Below the pieces are notes generated by a model. It did not search any database. It saw only the letters and a list, made by a program, of their open reading frames with translations, and was not told the DNA's origin. The position numbers and the translations under genes were made by a program. This document shows positions 18,022 to 26,604 of a stretch of 64,000 nucleotides of DNA, one piece after another; position 1 is the first letter of the stretch, and every line of letters begins with the position of its first letter. The stretch is from Tritonibacter multivorans. GTDB taxonomy: Bacteria > Pseudomonadota > Alphaproteobacteria > Rhodobacterales > Rhodobacteraceae. The stretch is from assembly GCF_001458415.1 (NCBI RefSeq), contig NZ_CYSD01000002.1:1-64000 (forward strand), given 5' to 3'.

Positions 18022-18063
18022 CCAAATATCCCGGGGAGCGCGAGGGGCAGCGCCCCTCGCTCC
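18022..18063. repeat. GC-rich palindromic intergenic repeat of Rhodobacterales type
   Basis: On the minus strand: GGAG CGAGGGGC GCT GCCCCTCG CGCTCC followed by CCGGGATATTTGG. The core is an 8-bp stem (9 with GC closing) plus an outer GGAG/CTCC pair with a 2-base bulge. The CCCGGGATATTTGGA tail adjoining a hairpin is a form I associate with scattered elements in Roseobacter genomes. It sits between the crotonase stop and the acyl-CoA dehydrogenase start inside an otherwise overlapping operon. Confidence 0.6.
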
Positions 18064-18066
18064 GTA

Positions 18067-18867
18067 TCAGTCGCCCTCGAACACAGGTTTTTCTTTGGCG
18101 ACAAAGGCATGGTAGGCACGGTGGAAATCTTGCCCCTGCATACAGATCGCCTGCGCCTGCGCCTCGGCCTCGATCGCCTGCTCGATGGACATGGACCATT
18201 CCTGTGCCAGCATGGTTTTGGTCATCATATTGGCAAAGCCCGGCCCATCGGCAATTCGGCGGGCCATAGTTTGCGCCGCCGAAAGCAGCTCACCCGCTTC
18301 AACCACCTTGTTGAAATAGCCCCAGGCAACACCTTCCTCAGCGCTCATGGACCGGCCAAGATACAACAGCTCTGCCGCGCGTCCCTGACCGATAATCCGA
18401 GGCAGGATCGCGCAGGCCCCCATGTCACAGCCCGCAAGCCCAACGCGGTTGAACAGAAAGGCCGTCTTGGCCTCGGGTGTGGCAAGCCGCAGGTCAGAGG
18501 CCATCGAGATAATCGCCCCTGCCCCGGCACAGACACCATCCACCGCAGCGATAATTGGCGTGCCGCAGTTGACCATTGCCTTGACCAGATCCCCGGTCAT
18601 ACGGGTGAAAGCCAGCAGTTCCTTCATGTTCATTTTGGTGAGCGGGCCGATAATGTCATGGACATCCCCCCCCGACGAAAAGTTGCCGCCGTTCGGGGCA
18701 AAGACCACCGCCTTGACCGTGTCGTCATAATGGAGATCACGGAACCAATCCCGCAGTTCGGCGTAGCTGTCGAATGTCAGCGGGTTTTTACGCTCTGGCC
18801 GGTCCAGCGACACAGTCGCGATGCCGTCCGCAATGTCGCAGTTGAAATAGGAAACGTCCTGTCGCAT
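18067..18867 (-). CDS. Crotonase-superfamily protein (Asp-type; isomerase or ring hydrolase?)
   Basis: A 266-residue enoyl-CoA hydratase/isomerase fold protein: oxyanion-hole segments FSSGGDVHD and [11 protein letters not shown]. Aligned by eye with classical crotonase, both catalytic Glu positions are replaced (Ile in [12 protein letters not shown], Arg in FNRVGLAG), while an Asp in [10 protein letters not shown] sits where PaaG/ECI-type enzymes, and nearby MenB/BadI-type enzymes, place theirs. It is therefore less likely a simple hydratase than an isomerase or a ring-cleaving C-C hydrolase acting on the cyclohexane-carbonyl-CoA intermediate. Start ATG overlaps the MarR stop (TGATG). Confidence 0.87.
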   Translation of the reverse strand: MRQDVSYFNCDIADGIATVSLDRPERKNPLTFDSYAELRDWFRDLHYDDTVKAVVFAPNGGNFSSGGDVHDIIGPLTKMNMKELLAFTRMTGDLVKAMVNCGTPIIAAVDGVCAGAGAIISMASDLRLATPEAKTAFLFNRVGLAGCDMGACAILPRIIGQGRAAELLYLGRSMSAEEGVAWGYFNKVVEAGELLSAAQTMARRIADGPGFANMMTKTMLAQEWSMSIEQAIEAEAQAQAICMQGQDFHRAYHAFVAKEKPVFEGD

Positions 18868-19349
18868 CAGATATCCCTTTCTTCCAGCGTTTCGGCCAAG
18901 CGATCGAGGCGCAGGATCATGCCTTCGATGTCATCAGCATTCAAACCGCCCAGCAGGTCGTCGATCCACGCCTCATGTGCGGCCGCATGCTCAGCAAAAG
19001 TGGCCTGACCTTTGGCGGTCAGCTGCACGAGGTTGGCGCGCCGATCACCGGGCACGGCCACGCGCTGCGCCAGCCCGTCCTGCGCCAACTTGTCCACCAC
19101 AACAGTCACATTGCCGTTGGAGACCCGCAGCATTTTTGAAATCTCGCTCATCTTCAAACCCTCAGGCACGCGAGACAGGGCCGACATCACATCAAAGCGC
19201 GGCAGAGTTCCGCTGTACTCTGCCCGCAGACGGCGGCGGACTTCGTCCTCCAGCAGACTTGAGGCCTTGAGCAACTTGAGCCAGAGCCGCAGTCTTTCTT
19301 TCGACAGCGGGGTATCAGGTGCGATATCGGGTTGGGGACCGGTTGTCAT
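18867..19349 (-). CDS. MarR-family regulator of the 2-aminobenzoyl-CoA operon
   Basis: A 160-residue winged-helix protein: recognition region [26 protein letters not shown] and wing [16 protein letters not shown]. Embedded in the operon with ATGA/TGATG overlaps on both sides. MarR proteins that respond to aromatic-CoA thioesters (as in 4-coumaroyl-CoA or benzoyl-CoA systems) are known; 2-aminobenzoyl-CoA is the natural guess here. The likely operators are the twin palindromes between the operon's first gene and gcdH. Confidence 0.87.
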   Translation of the reverse strand: MTTGPQPDIAPDTPLSKERLRLWLKLLKASSLLEDEVRRRLRAEYSGTLPRFDVMSALSRVPEGLKMSEISKMLRVSNGNVTVVVDKLAQDGLAQRVAVPGDRRANLVQLTAKGQATFAEHAAAHEAWIDDLLGGLNADDIEGMILRLDRLAETLEERDI

Positions 19350-20089
19350 ATTTCACCTCCTGATAGGCTGAGTGCATGGCCATTGATGGAGCGCGCAGCA
19401 TCCGAACAAAGCCAAAGCGCGGTTTGTGCGACCTCATCGGTCTGAATGAACCGCTTTTGGGGGTTTCCGCCATAAAGCGCAGCACGCGCCTCGGCTTCGG
19501 TCTTGCCGGTTTTTTCGGTGATGTTGGCGACAGAGCGATCCAGCATCGGGGTTTCTATGAACCCCGGACAAATCGCATTGACTGTGATCCCCGCACCGGC
19601 GAGCTCCAGTGCAAGCGCGCGGGTCAAGCCGACAACCCCGTGTTTTGCCGCGCAGTATGCAGCGACATAAGGATAGCCCTTGAGCCCAGCAGTGGACGCA
19701 ATTGCGATCATCCGACCCCACCCTTGCGCTTTCATATCCGGCAAGGCGGCCTGCCAGACATTGGCCACACCAACCAAGTTCACCGCCAGCATATTGTTCA
19801 GGACCTCTGGCGTCATTTTGGCAAAGGGTACGCTGTCAGCTGCGCCCGCATTGGCAACAACAGCCGCCACCGGCCCGTGTGCGTCCCGCGCAGCCGAGAA
19901 GGCCTCGGTGACTGCGGCGGCGTCGGTTACATCACAGATCTGATAGGGCAGCCCCTGCGCCTGAAGCGGTGCTTCACTGCGTCCCATGATTGTGACCTTG
20001 GCACCGGCCTCCGCAAACAGTTGCGCGGTTTCAGCGCCAACACCGGTGCCGCCGCCAGTCACGACGATATGTCTGTCACGGATGCTCAT
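19346..20089 (-). CDS. Short-chain dehydrogenase/reductase
   Basis: A 247-residue Rossmann-fold SDR: cofactor motif [16 protein letters not shown] motif VVANAGAAD, catalytic Ser in IAIASTAG, and [13 protein letters not shown] with the Tyr-x-x-x-Lys pair, then PGFIETPM. The operon position directly after the monooxygenase/reductase suggests oxidation or reduction of the 5-oxo/5-hydroxy group or of a beta-hydroxyacyl-CoA. It replaces the multifunctional 3-hydroxyacyl-CoA dehydrogenase of ordinary beta-oxidation, which is not present. Confidence 0.88.
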   Translation of the reverse strand: MSIRDRHIVVTGGGTGVGAETAQLFAEAGAKVTIMGRSEAPLQAQGLPYQICDVTDAAAVTEAFSAARDAHGPVAAVVANAGAADSVPFAKMTPEVLNNMLAVNLVGVANVWQAALPDMKAQGWGRMIAIASTAGLKGYPYVAAYCAAKHGVVGLTRALALELAGAGITVNAICPGFIETPMLDRSVANITEKTGKTEAEARAALYGGNPQKRFIQTDEVAQTALWLCSDAARSINGHALSLSGGEI

Positions 20090-22386
20090 ACTTTGATCGC
20101 CGCGGCCGCTTCGCGTTCCGCGAGGCGCCAGATCATGTCACGGCCTGCGCGATAGGGTTCTGGCCAATTTGCGGAACGATCGCCAATATTGCTGCCCGCG
20201 TGAAGGGTCCAATATGGATCCGCCAGATGCGCCCGAGCGAGACACACCAGATCCGCCCGCCCCGCCATCAAGATCGAATTCACGTGATCCGCCTCGTAGA
20301 TGTTCCCCACGGCCATTGTCGAAATCCCGGTCTCATTTCGGATCCGGTCCGAGAATGGCACCTGGAACATGCGACCATAGACCGGCGCTTCCTCCGACAC
20401 CGTTTGGCCAGACGAAACATCGATGATATCGGCACCGGCCGCATCAAAGGCCTGCGCCAGCAGGATTGCGTCTTCCGGCTGTGTGCCGCCCTCACCAACC
20501 CAGTCATGGGCAGAGATCCGCACAGACATCGGCTTTTCCGTGGGCCAAATGGCCCGCATGGCATGGAACACTTCCAAGGGGAAGCGCAGGCGGTTCTCGA
20601 TCGAACCACCAAATTCATCGGTTCGATGGTTGGTCGCCGGTGACAGGAAACTGCCCAACAGATACCCGTGCGCGGCGTGCATTTCGATCATGTCGAACCC
20701 GGCCTGATCGGCCATTTTTGCGGCGGCCACGAATTGATCCCGCACCTGCTCCATATCCGCCCGCGTCATTTCGCGCGGGGTTTGACTGAGCTCTTTGTAC
20801 GGCAGGGGCGACGCCGCCATCAGCTCCCAATTGCCATCTGCAAGCGGATTATCAATCCCCCCTTCCCAGGGAATACAGGTCGACCCTTTGCGCCCTGAGT
20901 GCCCGATCTGACAGCAGATCTTCGCATCGGTTTCCGCATGAACGAAGTCCGTCAGCCGCTGCCAGGCGGCCACGTGACCCTCGCGATAAAGACCCGGGCA
21001 GCCGGGGGTGATGCGCCCCTCCGGAGACACACATGTCATTTCGGTATAGACCAGTGCTGCGCCGCCTTTGGCGCGTTCGCCATAGTGGATCAGATGCCAA
21101 TCCGTTGGGCAACCATCGACAGCCTTGTACTGCGCCATAGGTGATACCACGATGCGGTTCTTCAGCTCCATTTTGCGCAGCTTGTAAGGCGTGAACATCG
21201 GCGCGCGGACCTCTGCTGTCTCCGGCGCACCTGCGCGAGTCTGGAACCATTTCTCGGCGCTGCGCAGCCAGTCGCCATCCCGCAACCGCAGATTTTCATG
21301 GCTGATCCGCTGGGACCGCGTCAGCAGCGAATAATTGAACTGAACCGGGTCCAGATCCAGATACCGCTCCACATCCTCAAACCACTCCAAAGAGTTGCGA
21401 GCCGCTGACTGTAGCCGCAGAACATCCAAGCGACGCTCTTCCTGATAGCGCTCAAAGGCAGCTTCTTTGGTTGGCTCCACATTCAGGAACTCTGCCAGCG
21501 CAATTGCGCTGTCAAAGGCCAGTCGCGTGCCCGAGCCGATAGAGAAATGCGCGGTCGCAGAGGCATCCCCCAACAGCACCACATTCTCGTGATGCCATTT
21601 TTCGCACAGAACCCGCGGGAAATTGATCCAAACCGCAGAGCCGCGCAGATGGTCGGCATTGGAGATCAGATCGTGGCCGCCCAAATGCTTCTCAAAGGTC
21701 GCGCGGCAGGTCTCGACAATCTCGTCCTTTGACATGTGCTCAAAGCCAAAATTGTCCCATGTCTCCTGGGTGCATTCCACGATGAAAGTCGCGGTATCCT
21801 CGTCGAACTGATAGGCGTGAACCCAAATCCAGCCGTGCACCGTTTTTTCAAAGATAAAGGTGAAGGCATCGTCGAATTTCTGGTGCGTGCCCAACCAGAT
21901 GAACTTGCATTTTCGGGTGTCGACTTCCGGTTTGAAATACGCTGCATAGGTTGAGCGCACGGTAGAGTTCAGCCCATCACAGCCGACCACAACGTCATAG
22001 TCTTTGCGATAGGTTTCAATGTCGTCAAACGCGGTCTCAAAGCGCAGCTCGACCCCCAGTTCACGGGCGCGATCCTGCAAAAGCAGCAGCAGTTTCTTGC
22101 GGCCGATTCCTGCAAATCCGTGACCACTAGAAACGGTCCGCACCCCGTCATGGACCACCGCAATATCATCCCAATAGGCAAAGTTCTGGCGAATGACCTC
22201 CGCGCTTTCCGGGTCATTGGCCCGCAGATTACCAAGCGCATCATCCGATAGCACCACACCCCAACCAAAGGTGTCATTGAATTTATTTCTTTCAATAACA
22301 ACAACTTCATGATCAGGATCCCGCAACTTCATGGAAATTGCAAAGTAGAGACCAGCAGGTCCTCCGCCAAGACAAGCTACACGCAT
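20086..22386 (-). CDS. 2-Aminobenzoyl-CoA monooxygenase/reductase (FAD monooxygenase-OYE fusion)
   Basis: A 766-residue two-domain flavoprotein. Residues 1-370 are a group A FAD monooxygenase ([22 protein letters not shown]-binding [20 protein letters not shown]). Residues about 395-766 are an old-yellow-enzyme barrel ([56 protein letters not shown]). This fusion is known for 2-aminobenzoyl-CoA monooxygenase/reductase and salicylyl-CoA 5-hydroxylase-type enzymes; kynAU and the ligase in the same operon favour 2-aminobenzoyl-CoA. It hydroxylates and then reduces the ring, dearomatising it. I start at MRVACLGG, which follows GGAGGAAG; a 7-codon longer reading is possible. Confidence 0.92.
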   Translation of the reverse strand: MRVACLGGGPAGLYFAISMKLRDPDHEVVVIERNKFNDTFGWGVVLSDDALGNLRANDPESAEVIRQNFAYWDDIAVVHDGVRTVSSGHGFAGIGRKKLLLLLQDRARELGVELRFETAFDDIETYRKDYDVVVGCDGLNSTVRSTYAAYFKPEVDTRKCKFIWLGTHQKFDDAFTFIFEKTVHGWIWVHAYQFDEDTATFIVECTQETWDNFGFEHMSKDEIVETCRATFEKHLGGHDLISNADHLRGSAVWINFPRVLCEKWHHENVVLLGDASATAHFSIGSGTRLAFDSAIALAEFLNVEPTKEAAFERYQEERRLDVLRLQSAARNSLEWFEDVERYLDLDPVQFNYSLLTRSQRISHENLRLRDGDWLRSAEKWFQTRAGAPETAEVRAPMFTPYKLRKMELKNRIVVSPMAQYKAVDGCPTDWHLIHYGERAKGGAALVYTEMTCVSPEGRITPGCPGLYREGHVAAWQRLTDFVHAETDAKICCQIGHSGRKGSTCIPWEGGIDNPLADGNWELMAASPLPYKELSQTPREMTRADMEQVRDQFVAAAKMADQAGFDMIEMHAAHGYLLGSFLSPATNHRTDEFGGSIENRLRFPLEVFHAMRAIWPTEKPMSVRISAHDWVGEGGTQPEDAILLAQAFDAAGADIIDVSSGQTVSEEAPVYGRMFQVPFSDRIRNETGISTMAVGNIYEADHVNSILMAGRADLVCLARAHLADPYWTLHAGSNIGDRSANWPEPYRAGRDMIWRLAEREAAAAIKV

Positions 22387-22459
22387 CTTTACTTCCTCCA
22401 TGTCCACATTCGACCAGAATCAGGGTCGCTTATCCAAAGGTACCGCGTTCTGTTTTTAT

Positions 22460-22485
22460 TTCAAGCTTGAATAATTGAAGCTTCA
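22460..22485. promoter_or_regulatory. Twin AAGCTT-centred palindromes, probable MarR operators
   Basis: TTCAAGCTTGAA (perfect 12-bp palindrome, 22460-22471) and TGAAGCTTCA (perfect 10-bp palindrome, 22476-22485), centres 15 bp apart, between the divergent monooxygenase operon (start 22386) and gcdH (start 22533). The shared TTGAAGCTT core suggests two sites for one dimeric regulator, most simply the MarR encoded in the operon. Confidence 0.65.
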
Positions 22486-22532
22486 CCGATACGTTTTTCA
22501 TCAGATCGACTCGCCAAAGGGAGACCCGGAAA

Positions 22533-23771
22533 ATGCACGCAAGTGAACACCTCAGCTTCAGCCCTGCCACCCCCGAAGACGCGCGCGCGAAACCTGCGGC
22601 GCTTGTTTGGGAAGATCCCTTTCTGATTGAAGACCTTCTCTCTGAAGAAGAGCGCATGATCCGCGACACCGCGCATGCCTACTGCCAGGACAAGCTGAAA
22701 CCCCGCGCGATCGAGGCCAACCGCCACGAGGTGTTTCACCGCGACATCATGAGCGAAATGGGCGAGCTGGGCCTTCTGGGGCCGACCCTCCCCGAAGCGT
22801 ATGGCTGCGTCGGCGCCAACTATGTGTCTTACGGGCTTGTTGCCCGCGAGGTGGAACGTGTCGACAGCGGCTACCGGTCTGCCATGTCGGTGCAAAGCTC
22901 GCTGGTGATGCACCCGATCTTTGCCTATGGCTCCGAAGACCAACGGCAAAAATACCTGCCCAAACTGGCAAGCGGCGAATGGGTGGGCTGCTTTGGCCTG
23001 ACCGAACCCGATCACGGATCAGACCCCGGGTCGATGATCACCCGCGCCAAGAAAGTGGACGGGGGGTATTTGGTTTCCGGGGCCAAGAACTGGATCACCA
23101 ACAGCCCGATTGCCGATGTGTTTGTGATCTGGGCGAAATCCGACGCCCATGACAATAAGATCCGCGGCTTTGTTCTGGAAAAAGGCATGACGGGGCTGAA
23201 CGCGCCCAAGATCGAGGGCAAGTTTTCCCTGCGGGCGTCGATCACCGGCATGATCCAGATGGACGAGGTCTTTGTGCCGGACGAAAACCTGCTGCCCCAT
23301 GTGGAAGGTCTGGCCGGGCCATTTGGCTGCCTGAACCGCGCCCGTTACGGCATCAGCTGGGGCGCCATGGGCGCCGCCGAGGCCTGCTGGCACGCCGCAC
23401 GCAGCTACACCATGGACCGCAAACAATTTGGCAAACCGCTGGCCGCGATGCAGTTGATCCAGAAGAAACTGGCCGACATGCAGAGCGAGATTTCGCTGGG
23501 CCTTCTGGGGGCGCTGCGTCTGGGGCGGTTGATGGACGAACACAAGAACTCGGCCGAGCTGATCAGCCTGATGAAGCGCAACAACTGCGGCAAAGCGCTG
23601 GCCATCGCCCGCGAAGCCCGCGACATGCATGGCGGCAATGGGGTGTCGGATGAATATGGCATTATCCAGCATGTGATGAACCTTGAGGCGGTGAACACCT
23701 ATGAGGGCACCCACGACGTCCACGCCCTGATCCTGGGCCGCGGTCAAACCGGCCTGCAGGCCTTCGTATGA
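22533..23771 (+). CDS. gcdH: Glutaryl-CoA dehydrogenase
   Basis: A 412-residue acyl-CoA dehydrogenase-family enzyme that oxidatively decarboxylates glutaryl-CoA to crotonyl-CoA. Diagnostic are [32 protein letters not shown], and the C-terminal [20 protein letters not shown] holding the catalytic Glu. It is divergent from the tryptophan/2-aminobenzoyl-CoA operon and shares its control region, suggesting that glutaryl-CoA arises from ring degradation (or from lysine) and drains into central metabolism here. An overlapping 21-codon open frame (ATG at 23768, stop before the hairpin) has no recognisable product. Confidence 0.95.
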   Translation: MHASEHLSFSPATPEDARAKPAALVWEDPFLIEDLLSEEERMIRDTAHAYCQDKLKPRAIEANRHEVFHRDIMSEMGELGLLGPTLPEAYGCVGANYVSYGLVAREVERVDSGYRSAMSVQSSLVMHPIFAYGSEDQRQKYLPKLASGEWVGCFGLTEPDHGSDPGSMITRAKKVDGGYLVSGAKNWITNSPIADVFVIWAKSDAHDNKIRGFVLEKGMTGLNAPKIEGKFSLRASITGMIQMDEVFVPDENLLPHVEGLAGPFGCLNRARYGISWGAMGAAEACWHAARSYTMDRKQFGKPLAAMQLIQKKLADMQSEISLGLLGALRLGRLMDEHKNSAELISLMKRNNCGKALAIAREARDMHGGNGVSDEYGIIQHVMNLEAVNTYEGTHDVHALILGRGQTGLQAFV

Positions 23772-23843
23772 CCGACGCGTCAGGCATTGATTGGGAAGAC
23801 GCTTTGGTAAAAGGCGACAGGATCACCGACTGAATGAATGTCG

Positions 23844-23882
23844 CTGAGAGAAAGGCCGCCGCAGCGGCGGCCTTTCTCTCAG
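23844..23882. terminator. Perfect 17-bp stem-loop downstream of gcdH
   Basis: Arms CTGAGAGAAAGGCCGCC and GGCGGCCTTTCTCTCAG enclose the loop GCAGC. The stem is perfect, but neither side carries a classical terminal U-run beyond the CCTTTCTCTC inside the arm itself. It may act as a terminator or an mRNA-stabilising structure for gcdH. The remaining bases up to the bmp start at 24061 hold no other gene. Confidence 0.75.
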
Positions 23883-24060
23883 CAGCACACAAGCGAAGCC
23901 GGGAAAAATGCGATTTTATTCAGTAACTCGGTTTTCAAACCAGTGCTGAACTAAATAGCATTTCCGTAAAATACCGCCCCAATCGCCCTGCATTATTTGA
24001 CCAATCGAAAAAAATTTCGTCACCTAACCCCAGCAATCACAAAACTAGGGGGAACTAGGT

Positions 24061-25047
24061 ATGAAACGGCAACCCACGCGTAGGTTGTTTCTAGCAGCCG
24101 CTCTTGCGGCATCCACGGTCTTTTCAGCCGGAGCAGCCGCTGCTGAGAAAATCAAAGTCGCCGCCATCTACACGCTGCCGGTGGAACAGCAATGGATCAG
24201 CCGGATTCACACGGCGCTCAATACGGCGGCAGAGCGCGGCGACATTGACTATGTTTTCTCCGAGAACGTCGCCAACACGGACTATGAGCGCGTCATGCGA
24301 GAATATGCCGAACAAGGCACGCAGCTTGTTGTCGGTGAGGTCTTTGGGCTTGAGCGCGCGGCGCGCAAAGTGGCCAAAGACTACCCGGAAACCGCATTCC
24401 TCATGGGGTCATCCTTTGGCCCGGTGGCACCGAATTTCTCTGTGTTTGACAACTGGATTCACGAGCCTTCCTACCTGACAGGCATGGTGGCGGGCGCTGC
24501 CACGGAATCCAATGTGATTGGCATGGTCGGCGGCTATGCGATCCCTGAAGTGAACCGACTGATGCATGCTTTCATGGATGGTGCGCGCGCGGTGAACCCC
24601 GATGCCAAGTTTATCGTGAACTTCATCGACAGCTGGTACGATCCGCCCAAAGCCAAAGAGAGCGCGTTTGCGATGATGGATGCCGGGGCGGACATCATGT
24701 ACGCAGAACGCTTTGGCGTCTCGGACGCAGCGGTTGAACGCGGCGTGAAGGCCATTGGCAACGTGATCGACACCTCTGGTGACTATCCGGGCACGATCAT
24801 GGCATCCGCATTGTGGCACATGGAAGCCACCATCGACAAAGCCGTGTCCAGCGTGGCGTCCGGGTCGTTTGAGGCCGCAGACTATGGGCAGTACAGCTTC
24901 ATGGCGTTTGGCGGCGGCTCACTGGTGCTGGACGAAAACCTCGTTGATGCCGAAACCGTCGCTGCGGTCAAAGCAAAAGAAGCCGAGATCCTGGACGGTC
25001 TGTTCCGTGTGAATGTGAACGACCAGCGCCCGGTTTCGGACAACTAA
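24061..25047 (+). CDS. BMP-family nucleoside-type ABC transporter, substrate-binding protein
   Basis: A 328-residue periplasmic protein of the Med/PnrA (basic membrane protein) family. The signal peptide contains TRRLFLAAALA, a twin-arginine-like start. Core motifs: KVAAIYTLPVEQQWISRIH, EYAEQGTQLVVGEVFGLERAA, PSYLTGMVAGAATESNVIGMVGG. Relatives bind purine or other nucleosides; some homologues of this open form bind other small metabolites, so ligand is only probable. First gene of a four-gene importer. Confidence 0.9.
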   Translation: MKRQPTRRLFLAAALAASTVFSAGAAAAEKIKVAAIYTLPVEQQWISRIHTALNTAAERGDIDYVFSENVANTDYERVMREYAEQGTQLVVGEVFGLERAARKVAKDYPETAFLMGSSFGPVAPNFSVFDNWIHEPSYLTGMVAGAATESNVIGMVGGYAIPEVNRLMHAFMDGARAVNPDAKFIVNFIDSWYDPPKAKESAFAMMDAGADIMYAERFGVSDAAVERGVKAIGNVIDTSGDYPGTIMASALWHMEATIDKAVSSVASGSFEAADYGQYSFMAFGGGSLVLDENLVDAETVAAVKAKEAEILDGLFRVNVNDQRPVSDN

Positions 25048-25055
25048 GGCAATCA

Positions 25056-25077
25056 GGGCCGGCTTGACGGTCGGCCC
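25056..25077 (+). terminator. Small stem-loop between the BMP gene and its ATPase
   Basis: GGGCCG and CGGCCC pair around a 10-base loop just after the bmp stop and before the ATPase gene. No U-run follows. It may slow decay of the binding-protein part of the mRNA or attenuate transcription. Confidence 0.4.
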
Positions 25078-25086
25078 CCAGTTCTC

Positions 25087-26604
25087 ATGACACCATACCC
25101 CGTCTTACAACTCCGCGGCCTGAGCAAACGCTTTGGCCCCGTGGTGGCCAATGACGACGTCTCTCTGACCCTGCACAAAGGCGAAGTCCTCGCCCTGCTC
25201 GGAGAAAACGGCGCTGGCAAAACCACATTGATGAACATGCTTTTTGGGCACTATCTGCCCGATGCAGGCACGGTCGAAGTCGCGGATGCGGCGGGCGCAT
25301 TGCAGCCCCTGCCCCTGGGCCACCCTCAAGCGGCCTTGGCGGCTGGTGTTGGTATGGTGCACCAGCATTTTGCACTGGCCGAAAACATCTCTGCCTTGGA
25401 TAATATCACCCTCGGCGCAGAGCCCCTGTGGTCACTACGCCGAAACCGGGCCGCTGCCAAAGCAAAAGTCGAGGGCATCATCCAGCGCAGCGGCCTGTCG
25501 GCCCCATTGGATGTGCCTGTTGGACGATTGTCCGTTGGCGAACGCCAGCGGGTGGAGATCCTAAAAGCGCTCTACCGCGATGCGCGGATTCTTGTTCTTG
25601 ATGAACCAACCGCCGTTCTGACCCCGCAGGAAGCAGACACTCTTTTCGCCAATATCAAAGCGATGACCAAGTCCGGACTATCGGTCATTTTCATCAGCCA
25701 CAAACTGCGGGAAGTTTTAGCGTTTTCCGATAGGATTGCGGTGCTGCGTCACGGGCGAAAAGTGGGCGAAATGCCCACCTCAGAAGCCAATGAGGCCAAG
25801 ATCGCGCGCATGATGGTTGGGGCTGACACGCCTCTAGTGGAGCGGGAACCGCTTGCGCCCGGTGCACCAGTTCTGAACCTCAGCGGTATGTCGGTGGTGG
25901 GGCGATCCAAACGCGAGACCCTCAATGCGGTGAATTTATCCGTTCACGCACAAGAGATCGTGGGAATTGCAGGTATTTCCGGCAATGGGCAACACGCCCT
26001 TGCGCAGGTGATTTCCGGCCTGAAAGCCCCCGACATGGGCACGGTGGCGATTGATCAGGCCGCAATTGCCCATCCAACACCGGCCCGCATGGTCAAAGCC
26101 GGGGTTGGACGCATTCCCGAAGACCGCCACCACGAAGGCATTGTCGGCGCAATGAGCGTCGCGGAAAATCTGGTGCTTGAACGGCTGACCGAGCCGGACG
26201 TGTCCACGGGAGGATTGTTGCGCCGCGAGGACATCGCCGCCAATGCCACCAAACTGGCAAAGGCCTATGATGTGCGCGGTCCCGGAACCGAGGCACAGGC
26301 GCGCCTGCTGTCCGGCGGCAACATTCAGAAACTTATTTTGGCCCGCGTCTTTGAGCGCAACCCACGCCTGATCCTGGCCAATCAACCCACGCGCGGGCTC
26401 GACTTGGGCGCTGCAGCCGAAGTTGGACGCAGGTTGTTAGACGCTCGTGCGCGTGGTGCAGGCGTTGTTCTGATCTCGGAAGACCTGGACGAAATTCTGG
26501 GCCTTTCGGACCGTGTTCTGGTGATCCGCGACGGGCAATTGATCGAAGCGCCAACCCGAGATCGCGCAACCATCGGGCTGATGATGGCCGGAGAAACAGT
26601 ATGA
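25087..26604 (+). CDS. Nucleoside-type ABC transporter, double-cassette ATPase
   Basis: A 505-residue protein with two ABC domains. The first has Walker A LLGENGAGKTTLMNML, signature LSVGERQRVEILKAL and Walker B ILVLDEPTAVL. The second has a degenerate Walker A (GIAGISGNGQHALAQ, no Lys) with signature LSGGNIQKLILARVF and NQPTRGLD, an asymmetry usual in sugar and nucleoside importers. It energises the two permeases downstream; its stop overlaps the first of them by 4 bp. Confidence 0.93.
   Translation: MTPYPVLQLRGLSKRFGPVVANDDVSLTLHKGEVLALLGENGAGKTTLMNMLFGHYLPDAGTVEVADAAGALQPLPLGHPQAALAAGVGMVHQHFALAENISALDNITLGAEPLWSLRRNRAAAKAKVEGIIQRSGLSAPLDVPVGRLSVGERQRVEILKALYRDARILVLDEPTAVLTPQEADTLFANIKAMTKSGLSVIFISHKLREVLAFSDRIAVLRHGRKVGEMPTSEANEAKIARMMVGADTPLVEREPLAPGAPVLNLSGMSVVGRSKRETLNAVNLSVHAQEIVGIAGISGNGQHALAQVISGLKAPDMGTVAIDQAAIAHPTPARMVKAGVGRIPEDRHHEGIVGAMSVAENLVLERLTEPDVSTGGLLRREDIAANATKLAKAYDVRGPGTEAQARLLSGGNIQKLILARVFERNPRLILANQPTRGLDLGAAAEVGRRLLDARARGAGVVLISEDLDEILGLSDRVLVIRDGQLIEAPTRDRATIGLMMAGETV

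Noticed and set aside
17572-19008. 478-codon plus-strand frame opposite the acyl-CoA dehydrogenase and crotonase genes
   Set aside because: Antisense shadow spanning two clear genes and the hairpin repeat; composition is not protein-like.
23768-23833. 21-codon frame overlapping the gcdH stop ([19 protein letters not shown]...)
   Set aside because: Coupled by ATGA and ends just before the hairpin, but too short and without known relatives; could be the remnant of a lost downstream gene but cannot be supported.
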